Source: Scatosoma sp045128055 (GTDB taxonomy: Bacteria; Bacillota; Clostridia; Christensenellales; Borkfalkiaceae). From it: a DNA stretch of 13,015 nucleotides. The notes below the pieces were generated by a model. The model was not told where the DNA came from, ran no database searches, and was given only the letters and a program-made list of their open reading frames with translations. Position numbers and translations under genes: made by a program. The stretch spans positions 1 through 13,015 of the forward strand of contig JBGVRC010000078.1 of assembly GCA_045128055.1 (NCBI GenBank), read 5' to 3'. Positions 1 to 6,839 of this stretch are shown in pieces. Positions within the stretch are counted from its first letter, which is position 1, and each line of letters opens with the position of its first letter.

Positions 1-606
1 AAGATGCGCTTGTACGGAAATCGGTTCGTCGTTTATAAACCAGTTTGCAAGGTCGATGGAGTGAATGGCTTGGTCAATAATAACGCCGCCGCCTTCTTTA
101 TCCCAAGTACCTTTCCAGTCGGAAAGAGAATAATATTCGTCAGGCTTGCACCAAGTCAACACAACGCGCGCGGACAATACTTTGCCAAGTTTACCGTTGA
201 TAATATTTTCTTTAATCAAACGGGACGTGTCGTTGAAACGGCATTGAAAAATAATGCCGTATTTTACGCCCATTTTTTCCGCAAGCGCTACGTTTTCCAC
301 CGCGTCTTCGTACTTGATACTCATTGGCTTTTCACACAAAACGTGGATACCGCGCTCCAAAGCGTATTTGGAAATAATCGGGTGCAAATAATGCGGCACG
401 CAAACGTGAACAAGGTCAACGCCCCCGTTGTCGATTAAATCCTTATAATCGTAATACGCCTGCACGCCGTATTTCGCCGCCGCTTTGTCGGCGCGGTCTT
501 TTTTAATATCACACACCCCGACAAGCGTAGCGTTTTGCAAATGATCGCACGAAGTTGCGTGCATCGTAAAGATGTTCCCGCAACCGATAATCCCTATTTT
601 AAGCAT
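1..606 (-). CDS. Gfo/Idh/MocA family oxidoreductase, 3' end beyond the window
   Basis: This is an NAD(P)-dependent sugar or cyclitol dehydrogenase of the Gfo/Idh/MocA family, cytoplasmic, with 202 residues visible and no stop before the window edge (family members usually have 320-390). The N-terminus MLKIGIIGCGNIFTMH is a Rossmann dinucleotide-binding loop. Residues 92-94 are the family EKP motif, whose Lys is normally catalytic, and residues 173-182 hold the GGV-I-I-D-Q-A-I-H motif giving Asp178 and His182, the other active-site positions. The ATG at 606 overlaps the stop of the upstream dehydrogenase by 8 bases (ATGCTTAA), and an AAAGGAG site lies about 10 bases upstream inside that gene, so translation is probably coupled. 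It is clearly a paralogue of its neighbour but diverged, so the two probably act on different substrates or in opposite redox directions. The family call is firm; the substrate is unknown. Confidence 0.93.
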   Translation of the reverse strand, partial: MLKIGIIGCGNIFTMHATSCDHLQNATLVGVCDIKKDRADKAAAKYGVQAYYDYKDLIDNGGVDLVHVCVPHYLHPIISKYALERGIHVLCEKPMSIKYEDAVENVALAEKMGVKYGIIFQCRFNDTSRLIKENIINGKLGKVLSARVVLTWCKPDEYYSLSDWKGTWDKEGGGVIIDQAIHSIDLANWFINDEPISVQAHL

Positions 607-1582
607 TAAACGAAAGCTCCTTTAATAAGAATTCAAGTGAAGAAACACCGTTGCAAAGCGTTGCTTTTTCTACTTTCTCGCCTTTTGCCGCCTTATCGCA
701 GAAGTAAAAGAGTTCGTTATAATAACCGCCCAAATCGGATACGTTACCGCCTTTATACGCTTCGCCAGCAAGTTCTTTCTTTTCAATCTTGATTTCGCTT
801 GCGCCGTCCTTGGTATAAAGCATAAACTTGCCGTCTGCGTTTTCCACAACGGCATTTTCAAATACGACGCGGAAAGTAGCCGTGAACGGATAACTACCGG
901 GCAAATCCCACGTTCCTTCTACGCCAACGACAAAATCATCGTACTGCATAACCGTATTCACGTAGGAATTTGTTTCCCCGTTTACGTTCTTCACAGAATA
1001 AAACTTCTTCGGCTCGCCAAACAAGGACAAAACGTAATCTACGTCGTGGATATGTAAATCTTGTCCTGCGCCGCCTGACAATTTGCTGTCAAGCAGCCAG
1101 TTTTTCCAGCCCCATTCGGGACGGGGGCTAAGACGGCGGAAGTTTGCGTTTACAACCTTACCGTATACGCCGCTTTCCACAATTTTTTTGAGTTCTACGT
1201 ATTCGTCCCAGAAACGAATAACCTGTCCTACTTGTACCTGACAGCCCGTTTCCTTGCTCTTTTCTATCATCGCTTTGCCTTCTTCTACGGTCAATGCAAC
1301 AGGTTTTTCTACAAATATGTATTTTACCTTTTCCATAGCGAGCATCGCGTATTCCGCGTGCAAATACGTGGGCAAACAAATATCGATAATATCCACGTTT
1401 GCATTCGCAATTAAGTCTTTCCCGTCACCGTAAATGGTAGCGTTCGTACCGACTGCAAGTTCTTCCGCTTTTTCTTTGCGAATATCTGCAAAAGCAACAA
1501 GTTCAACGCCTTCAATATTTTTGTAGCAGTTTGCGTGCATAGCGCCCATAAAACCGCAACCGATTAAACCAACTTTCAACAT
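599..1582 (-). CDS. Gfo/Idh/MocA family oxidoreductase
   Basis: This is a full-length (327 residues) cytoplasmic NAD(P)-dependent dehydrogenase of the Gfo/Idh/MocA family. The Rossmann fingerprint GLIGCGFMGAMHA is at residues 5-17, the catalytic EKP motif at 92-94, and the second active-site motif GGAGQDLHIHDVD at 170-182 supplies Asp175 and His179. The C-terminal half has the usual open beta-sheet substrate and dimerisation domain. Family members oxidise or reduce a hydroxyl of sugars, inositols or glycosides; several gut enzymes oxidise C3 of a glycoside. It starts 2 bases after the stop of the PF01261 gene, with AGGGAG at about 8 bases upstream, and overlaps the next dehydrogenase by 8 bases. 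Two adjacent dehydrogenases with a PF01261 barrel suggest an oxidise/process/reduce cycle on an imported sugar. The exact substrate cannot be inferred. Confidence 0.95.
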   Translation of the reverse strand: MLKVGLIGCGFMGAMHANCYKNIEGVELVAFADIRKEKAEELAVGTNATIYGDGKDLIANANVDIIDICLPTYLHAEYAMLAMEKVKYIFVEKPVALTVEEGKAMIEKSKETGCQVQVGQVIRFWDEYVELKKIVESGVYGKVVNANFRRLSPRPEWGWKNWLLDSKLSGGAGQDLHIHDVDYVLSLFGEPKKFYSVKNVNGETNSYVNTVMQYDDFVVGVEGTWDLPGSYPFTATFRVVFENAVVENADGKFMLYTKDGASEIKIEKKELAGEAYKGGNVSDLGGYYNELFYFCDKAAKGEKVEKATLCNGVSSLEFLLKELSFNA

Positions 1583-1584
1583 AA

Positions 1585-2424
1585 TTATTTTCTCCCTAAA
1601 ATTCTATCCATTGCATAAGACGTATTGTAAATGATAGCGTCCGTGTGATGCTTGTAATTCGGAATCATTTCCGCAGAAACCCAATCCGTATAGCCGATTT
1701 CATTCAACGCTTTTATCACTTCGGGATAATCCACGTCGCCCGCAAGCAAGTCTACGAAACCGTGCAAACCGCCCGCCTGCATACGGTAATCCTTAAAGTG
1801 AATCTTCTTGATGCGATCACCTAAAATTCTTACCCAGTCTTCGGGGTAACTGCAATACAGCGTGTTGCCGATATCCAAGTAGCTTCCTACGTATTTGCTA
1901 CCAATTTTATCAATAAAATCACGCATTTCCATAGGGGAAAGCAAGAATTTATTCCAAACGTTTTCAAGCCCGATGCTTACTTGCAATGCTTCCGCATAAG
2001 ATTTCAGCTCGTTTAAGCCTTCCAAAGCACGCTCGTACACTACGTCGTACGCAACCTTCTTTTCAGGCATAGAAAATTCTACGTTTACGACGCCGGGAAC
2101 GACCAAAATGGTATCCGCGCCAAGAATTTTTGCAGCTTCCAACTGCTTTTTAATCATATCTTTTGCCTTTTGACGCATAGCAGGGTCATCGTCGCTCAAA
2201 CGATAATCCCAGCAAAGCCCACAAGACAAACTATACAATGCCAAGCCTAAATCATCGGCAACTTTTTTTACTTCCTTAATTTCGCTTTCGGTAGAATGCA
2301 TGGACAACTCGCCTTCACCGTTCAGCGCAAGCTCAACCCCTTCAAAACCCGCTTTTTTTGCAAGCGTAAGGCTGTCTTTTATCGTTCCTTGGGGAAATGA
2401 CCAAATATTGATACCCTTCTTCAT
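1585..2424 (-). CDS. Sugar isomerase/epimerase-type TIM barrel (PF01261)
   Basis: The 279-residue protein is a cytoplasmic (beta/alpha)8 barrel of the xylose-isomerase-like PF01261 family, with the expected length for ketose 3-epimerases and hexulose-6-phosphate 3-epimerases. Four acidic/His metal ligands sit where D-tagatose/L-ribulose 3-epimerases have them: Glu154 (in GLENVWNKF), Asp184 (YLDIGNT), His209 (IHFKDY) and Glu252 (SAEMIP). The N-terminal strand KKGINIWSFP and the GFEGVEL segment are typical of the first strands. The start ATG has AAGGAG 7 bases upstream. It lies between the RpiB-like gene, across a 106-base gap, and the two dehydrogenases 2 bases downstream. The same fold supplies 3-keto-sugar lyases and hydratases and C-glycoside deglycosidase subunits, always beside Gfo/Idh enzymes, so epimerase activity should not be taken as proven. 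Fold and metal site are confident; the reaction is not. Confidence 0.92.
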   Translation of the reverse strand: MKKGINIWSFPQGTIKDSLTLAKKAGFEGVELALNGEGELSMHSTESEIKEVKKVADDLGLALYSLSCGLCWDYRLSDDDPAMRQKAKDMIKKQLEAAKILGADTILVVPGVVNVEFSMPEKKVAYDVVYERALEGLNELKSYAEALQVSIGLENVWNKFLLSPMEMRDFIDKIGSKYVGSYLDIGNTLYCSYPEDWVRILGDRIKKIHFKDYRMQAGGLHGFVDLLAGDVDYPEVIKALNEIGYTDWVSAEMIPNYKHHTDAIIYNTSYAMDRILGRK

Positions 2425-2497
2425 AATAAAACTCCTTGCTTTATTTTTAATGTAAACTTTCTTTTAATATCGAACGCGCATCTTAACACGCTGTCAA

Positions 2498-2518
2498 ACC
2501 ACGCGCCTATCGCGTGAT
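2498..2518 (-). other. Hairpin in the gap before the PF01261 gene
   Basis: In the transcript a CACGCG / CGCGTG stem with a 5-base ATAGG loop (6 perfect pairs, extendable to 8 with one wobble) lies 12 bases after the stop of the RpiB-like gene. It is preceded by an A-rich run but followed only by GGTTTGACA, so it lacks a good U-tract in the gene direction; the T-run is on the opposite strand, where there is no gene to terminate. It may act as a partial attenuator or a processing/stability element separating the isomerase from the downstream genes. The stem is seen directly; its role is inferred. Confidence 0.45.
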
Positions 2519-2530
2519 ATTTTTTCTATA

Positions 2531-3109
2531 TTATTCGGGTTTTTTATCAAAATCCAAAGTCAAATCATAATCGCCAAGTTTATTTACCTTAAAGCCGTTT
2601 GCCTTGAATTCTTCGTAGTTGAATGCTTCGAGTTCGTCAATCGCGAGCTTGTGGAATTCGTAGAAGTTATGCCACCATTCCCAGCCCGAACCGAGTTCGT
2701 TGCCAAGGTAAGCATCCGCGATATCGCAAGCCGTTTGAGGCGCTACGTAGAACGCGCCCATCGCGAGTACGTTTACGCCGTTTCCCGTGATTGCTCTCGT
2801 TGCGGCAGGCAAGCTTTCTACTACACCAGCGTGAACGTGGGGGCATTTGCTTGCCGCAATGTGGATACCCATACCCGTACCGCAGAACAAAAGCGCTCTT
2901 TCATAGTTACCTTCGGAAATTTCCGCGCCAACGCGCAACCCTACGCGGTGGAACATCAAATCCGTATCGTTGGGGTCGCTGTCCTTTTTAACGCCCAAAT
3001 CAAGAATTTTCCAGCCCTTTTTGGTATGGTGTTCTACCACCACTTCTTTCAAAGGGAAGCCTGCAAAGTCCGCGCCTACTACCAAATACTTGTCTTTTAC
3101 TGTTTTCAT
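2531..3109 (-). CDS. RpiB/LacA/LacB-like sugar isomerase with atypical phosphate site
   Basis: The protein (192 residues from this start) matches the RpiB/LacA/LacB isomerase fold: an N-terminal VVGADFAGFPLKE strand-helix, the LLFCGTGMGIHIAASK loop with the presumed catalytic Cys76, and VNVLAMGA later. True RpiB proteins are about 150 residues; this one carries a ~40-residue C-terminal extension. Compared from memory with E. coli RpiB, the phosphate-binding His of DHxGF is Phe, the His of the QHND segment is missing, and the R-HQQ-R pair that holds phosphate is replaced by a Trp-rich WEWWH segment. This suggests an aldose-ketose isomerase acting on an unusual or non-phosphorylated sugar. An alternative ATG lies two codons upstream (3115), but AAGGAG is only 3 bases from it and 9 from this one, so this start is preferred. 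A promoter-like sequence precedes it. Confidence 0.88.
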   Translation of the reverse strand: MKTVKDKYLVVGADFAGFPLKEVVVEHHTKKGWKILDLGVKKDSDPNDTDLMFHRVGLRVGAEISEGNYERALLFCGTGMGIHIAASKCPHVHAGVVESLPAATRAITGNGVNVLAMGAFYVAPQTACDIADAYLGNELGSGWEWWHNFYEFHKLAIDELEAFNYEEFKANGFKVNKLGDYDLTLDFDKKPE

Positions 3110-3118
3110 AATCATTTT

Positions 3119-3124
3119 CTCCTT
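3119..3124 (-). promoter_or_regulatory. Ribosome binding site deciding the RpiB-like start
   Basis: AAGGAG is located 9 bases upstream of the ATG at 3109 and only 3 bases from the alternative in-frame ATG at 3115, which favours the shorter protein. Confidence 0.7.
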
Positions 3125-3162
3125 ATATTGTTGTTAAAAAACTTTTTTCTTTTTTGCATAAT

Positions 3163-3173
3163 ATTATATAGCA
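3163..3173 (-). promoter_or_regulatory. Candidate extended -10 promoter for the RpiB-like gene
   Basis: The minus strand reads TGCTATATAAT, combining an extended -10 (TG-n) with a TATAAT-like hexamer, about 50 bases before the ATG of the RpiB-like gene and inside the 87- to 93-base gap after the GH78-like gene. The position 16-18 bases upstream has no good -35 hexamer, which an extended -10 can tolerate. It could drive separate expression of the isomerase, PF01261 and dehydrogenase genes. AT-rich gaps produce such matches by chance, so this is a prediction. Confidence 0.45.
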
Positions 3174-3179
3174 ACTCTC

Positions 3180-3193
3180 TTATGCGCACATAA
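3180..3193 (-). promoter_or_regulatory. Inverted repeat overlapping the -35 region (operator candidate)
   Basis: TTATG-N4-CATAA is a perfect 5-base inverted repeat with a TGCG centre, placed just upstream of the extended -10 and covering where a -35 box would lie. Such placement is typical for a repressor or activator site. It could also form a small hairpin in a read-through transcript. The repeat is seen; binding is inferred, and no regulator gene is present in the window. Confidence 0.35.
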
Positions 3194-3202
3194 ATTGCAA
3201 AG

Positions 3203-5257
3203 TTATTTATTTTTTAAAAACTTATGATAATAGTACACGGGAAGCGCGCTCCAACCGTGGCACAAGCTCCCTGCGTCGCTAAAATCTTTATGGCCTTTTG
3301 CCGTTTCCCAAAACGTCGTTGCCCCTTTCGACAACATTGCGTAAGACGATTCGTCTAAGTCTTTCAAAACGTATTCTGCGTTGCTCTCGTCTATTTTCAA
3401 AAGCGCGTCATAACGGAAGATGGACATACTCAAAGTGCACTCGCATATATCTTCCGCGTTTTGTCCTTTCAAAATTTCTTCTATTCTTGTCGTATCCAAG
3501 CCTTCGGCTGCTCCGCAAAGCACGCAAAGCGCGTTTACAAGCGCGCTGTATTTGGCGTCTATTTCGGAAAACGTCTTAAACAAGCCGTCTTTTTCCACGA
3601 AAAACGTTTCTCTAATCCCAACGTTTACTTTGGCTTGCATTTCTCGTAAAGGCATCGCCTTTTCTGCTTTGCCAAGCATAGTAAGCAAATCGGCGTATTC
3701 CGCCAAAGCAAAGGAGAAGAACGCGGACAAGGGAGCTTCAAACCCCTTGGTGGGAGCGTAACCGTCTAACGTCGGCATCCATTCGTAAAAATTCCAACAA
3801 GGGGACGGGAAAGTAGGAAGCAAACCGCAGTCGGACAATTTGTCCGCAAAGGTTTTCATCAGCCCGTCTAAAAAACTCTCTTTCTCTTTTACAAACTCTT
3901 CGTCTTTGCTGTATTGCAAATATTCCTTAAACTGTGTAAACACAATCAAGTTAAAGCTTGGAATAGGCAAATCGCTGCCAGCAGGGAACACGATGCTAAG
4001 CAATCCGTCTTCTCTTACGCCTTTGGAAACAAGCTCCAAAGAAGCGCGCGGCATAGTATATTCTTCAAACGCATAATAACCGCAAAGCATTTGGTTGCGG
4101 CTGTCCATATTATAGAAGGACTGTTCTCTCCAAGGGCAATCTTCGTACGCTTCGTGCATACACAATTCCAAGGTGCGAACGGACGTTTCATAGATTTTAT
4201 TGCGCAAGAAATCCCCCGCGTCAAATTTTACTTTGTTCAACGGGTATCTTAAAGGCGTAATACCAAATTTCGTAATCGAAAGCTCTTTCCCGCAAACGTA
4301 TAAGGTAAGATATCGCAAACCAAAACGGCGGAAATCCCCCGAAAACGTTTGCTTGCCCGCCTTTGCTTTGTATTCCACACAAAAACTTCTTACGCCCAGC
4401 TCGGTGGAAACACGACCCGCCGCCAAATGTTCGCCGTAGCCGATATACAATTCCGTTTCCGCCGCCGCTTCTATCTCAAAGCATAAATTACCGACTTCTT
4501 CTTGTCCTAAATCAAAAGTCAAGTAAATTCCGTCGCAGTCTTCTTCCGTCCGCACGGCGTAGCCTTCGCCTTGTGGAGAAATCAATTCCTTAGCCGTTCG
4601 ATAGGCTAAACCTGCGCGCATCATTTTTTGCGCCAACTTGTCCCCTGTCGTCCAATGGAAAACCCCTTGTTGTATGATTTCGCCTTGTAAAAAGGGCAGT
4701 TCATACAATTTTTGGTTGGGGCGGGCATACAGCCGCTCCACTTTAACGTCCGAAACAACGGCTTTGTTAAAGCCGTTGCTCCCATCTGTTAACCAATCGT
4801 CGTACGCTGTTGCGTCATAGCGATAATCATAGCCGAGCTGTGGCGTGATGGCGATTTCACGATAAGACACGTAGTCTTTCGAAAGACGGCAAAGCGTATT
4901 GTTACTGCTTGTCAAAACCACTTCCCCGTCACAAGAAACCGAAAAGTATAAGCCTGCTTTCTTGATTGCGTTGGTAAAGAATACGCCGCCCATATGCCAA
5001 GCGCAAATACAAAGTCTATTTTCCCCTGCTTTTACGTATTTTGATATATCCAGCGTATCCTTAACCTTATAATGCTCGTAATCGCGATATTGCCCGTAGC
5101 TTATCTTTTCACCGTTGAGATAAACGATGTAATCGCCGCTGACGGAAATATCCAAAACGTATTTCTTGCCTGTTTCCGCAAAGAAAAAGTCAAGAAAATC
5201 CACGTGCTCGTCTTTGTTATTATTTTGGTTTAACCAAATCCAATTTTCTTGCATCAT
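3203..5257 (-). CDS. GH78-like glycoside hydrolase (alpha-L-rhamnosidase family), cytoplasmic
   Basis: This 684-residue protein has the layout of family 78 glycoside hydrolases: an N-terminal beta-sandwich (about 30-140, with YIVYLNGEKI), a second beta domain (about 240-335, with FDLGQEEVGNL and GYGEHL), an (alpha/alpha)6 barrel from about 345, and a C-terminal beta domain. The motif DCPWRE at 373-378 followed by Asp385 keeps the spacing of the conserved Asp, the general-acid Glu378 and a second Asp in GH78. GATTFWE (645-651) and SLCHGW (664-669) match C-terminal family motifs; Glu651 may be the base. The usual GWxGD segment is replaced by YNMDSRNQ, a variant subgroup, so L-rhamnose specificity is not assured. 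It is shorter than many GH78 enzymes (900 or more) and has no signal peptide, so it should act on imported oligosaccharides or glycosides. It starts 6 bases after the upstream stop without a clear ribosome site, implying translational coupling; the ATG one codon later is equally possible. Confidence 0.85.
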   Translation of the reverse strand: MMQENWIWLNQNNNKDEHVDFLDFFFAETGKKYVLDISVSGDYIVYLNGEKISYGQYRDYEHYKVKDTLDISKYVKAGENRLCICAWHMGGVFFTNAIKKAGLYFSVSCDGEVVLTSSNNTLCRLSKDYVSYREIAITPQLGYDYRYDATAYDDWLTDGSNGFNKAVVSDVKVERLYARPNQKLYELPFLQGEIIQQGVFHWTTGDKLAQKMMRAGLAYRTAKELISPQGEGYAVRTEEDCDGIYLTFDLGQEEVGNLCFEIEAAAETELYIGYGEHLAAGRVSTELGVRSFCVEYKAKAGKQTFSGDFRRFGLRYLTLYVCGKELSITKFGITPLRYPLNKVKFDAGDFLRNKIYETSVRTLELCMHEAYEDCPWREQSFYNMDSRNQMLCGYYAFEEYTMPRASLELVSKGVREDGLLSIVFPAGSDLPIPSFNLIVFTQFKEYLQYSKDEEFVKEKESFLDGLMKTFADKLSDCGLLPTFPSPCWNFYEWMPTLDGYAPTKGFEAPLSAFFSFALAEYADLLTMLGKAEKAMPLREMQAKVNVGIRETFFVEKDGLFKTFSEIDAKYSALVNALCVLCGAAEGLDTTRIEEILKGQNAEDICECTLSMSIFRYDALLKIDESNAEYVLKDLDESSYAMLSKGATTFWETAKGHKDFSDAGSLCHGWSALPVYYYHKFLKNK

Positions 5258-5263
5258 ACCGTA

Positions 5264-6823
5264 TTATTTAAGAACAATAAGCGCTCCTTCGCCCATATCT
5301 AACGTTAAGGGAATACTCGTACCTACTACGTCCGCCGTTTCACCGCGTTGAATAACCGTATATCTATACGTGTCATCAAATTTCAAGAACGTTTCCGCCT
5401 TCTTGACACGGCTGTAATTTACAACGTACAACGCCGTACCGCCTTTGTAGTCAAAGCAACCGATGATACAATCGTCGCCCAAAACTTCTATCAATTCACG
5501 ATACTTGTTTTCCGCAAAAACGGTGTCGTTCTTCGCGCCGTCGCTTACAGCGCATTTTCTCGCCGCTTCGCCGTGGATAATAACACCTTCGCTTGCCGTA
5601 TGCATAAGATATTCGTCAACCGCTTGAACCTGCGTGTTCGCGCGTTTTGCATAATAGTACCAACGCGTTATATTACCGTTTGCGCCGATAAACCCGCAAC
5701 GTTCATAATCGTACTTACCGCCTTCCGCATATGCGAAATGCAAGGGTTGTACAAGCGTGAAGTATTGAATGGCTTTCGCGCCGTACGCAAGCGCAAGGTT
5801 TACGTCAAAAAGAAGTTCCGCTTCGTTTTGATAAGGTTCAACCGACGGAATCCAAGCCGCCGCGTCGTTCCATTGACCGCCTGCCTGCAGCATTCGCCAA
5901 CTGGGTAGATTTTTCTCTATACACAATTCTCTATAAAACGCCAACGCATCAAACAATTTAGTGATTCTCGCTTCAGAAGTGTTTACAGAATCAAACGGAT
6001 AATACGTAGCTGAGAACATCGAAAACGGTGCTTGATTAAAATATTTATCCAAATATTGATTATAGGTGATTTCCGCAGTAGTATTGAATAAAGTACTCTT
6101 ACCGCTCCATCTTCCAAGCGAGTTCCCGAAAAGCTCTAATCCGTAATTATTATCCATCTTGTTGTAGAATGCGTCCATTAACACCTCCAAAGTGTCAATT
6201 TCGTGCATGAATGGTTCGTCCTTTGCGTGAATACCTAACACGCACTTTCTCGTCCCATTTTTGGTCATATTATCTACAATTCTTTGCAACGTTTGTACGC
6301 CAGCCGTGGTTTTCAACGCCATATTCTCTACGGGATAAGGCGTTGTTTTTCCGCCAAGCTGATTTTCAATCCAGTCAGATTGCATAAAGTACCCGATATT
6401 GTTTGCTTCGCAAAGGTCGAGAATAGCATTTGCCGTCACGCCGCCGTCTTCGCCTATCCACATATCTTTGCCGTACACAATCATATTTACGCCCGCGTCT
6501 TTAATCAGCCTAAATGTTTCGTTTGTAAGCAGGTCGCCGCGTTCGTTGCCGTCCAAGCTACCGCCCGATACGTACGGACCGTAGAAACCGCCAATCGGCA
6601 TAACGTCTTCACCGCCTAAATAATCAAACGTCAACGAAGCGTATTCCTTGGGCGTCCCTTTTACGGATTCTTTATACTGCATACCTTCCGTGTACAAAAC
6701 TGCGTCGCTTTCAAAGTTCACGTTTCCGCCTTGCGAGCCGCTATTGCACGCAGAAAGCGCGCCTACGGCGAAGATGGTTGACAGTACAAGCGAAATCAAC
6801 GATTTTATCTTTTTATTTTGCAT
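5264..6823 (-). CDS. Lipoprotein with glycosidase-like TIM-barrel
   Basis: A secreted lipoprotein: a short basic N-terminus, a hydrophobic stretch, and lipobox L-S-A-C with the lipidated Cys at residue 26 from this start, followed by a Ser/Gly/Asn-rich linker. The rest (~490 residues) looks like a glycoside-hydrolase-type (beta/alpha)8 barrel followed by a small C-terminal beta domain (about 430-519). Signs are MPIGGFYGPY near the first strand, VLGIHAKDEP (about 195-204) at the fourth-strand position where an acidic catalytic residue is expected, and a late LALAYGAKAIQYFT segment typical of the last strands in such barrels. I cannot assign a CAZy family. The in-frame ATG at 6829 is an alternative start two codons longer; the ribosome site is weak (AAGAGA). 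The gene follows the concanavalin-module protein closely and precedes the GH78-like gene by 6 bases, so an extracellular trimming or glycan-binding role before import is likely. Confidence 0.72.
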   Translation of the reverse strand: MQNKKIKSLISLVLSTIFAVGALSACNSGSQGGNVNFESDAVLYTEGMQYKESVKGTPKEYASLTFDYLGGEDVMPIGGFYGPYVSGGSLDGNERGDLLTNETFRLIKDAGVNMIVYGKDMWIGEDGGVTANAILDLCEANNIGYFMQSDWIENQLGGKTTPYPVENMALKTTAGVQTLQRIVDNMTKNGTRKCVLGIHAKDEPFMHEIDTLEVLMDAFYNKMDNNYGLELFGNSLGRWSGKSTLFNTTAEITYNQYLDKYFNQAPFSMFSATYYPFDSVNTSEARITKLFDALAFYRELCIEKNLPSWRMLQAGGQWNDAAAWIPSVEPYQNEAELLFDVNLALAYGAKAIQYFTLVQPLHFAYAEGGKYDYERCGFIGANGNITRWYYYAKRANTQVQAVDEYLMHTASEGVIIHGEAARKCAVSDGAKNDTVFAENKYRELIEVLGDDCIIGCFDYKGGTALYVVNYSRVKKAETFLKFDDTYRYTVIQRGETADVVGTSIPLTLDMGEGALIVLK

Positions 6824-6839
6824 AATCATTACCGTCTCT

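Noticed and set aside
4..438. A plus-strand open frame at the left edge.
   Set aside because: The minus strand there encodes a dehydrogenase with EKP and Asp/His motifs in frame from the ATG at 606 to the window edge; the plus frame has no recognisable features.
2499..2530. A terminator-like stem plus T-run on the plus strand.
   Set aside because: No plus-strand gene exists upstream that it could terminate; the T-run is the complement of an A-rich stretch in the operon transcript.
2651..3193. A plus-strand open frame of 180 codons opposite the RpiB-like gene.
   Set aside because: It is antisense to a gene with a conserved catalytic loop, and its hydrophobic end arises from the T-rich intergenic region.
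5264..6829. Assignment of the TIM-barrel lipoprotein to a transporter binding protein.
   Set aside because: A binding lipoprotein is already present next to the permeases, and this protein has barrel motifs (GIHAKDEP, LAYGAKAIQYFT) rather than family 1 solute-binding segments.
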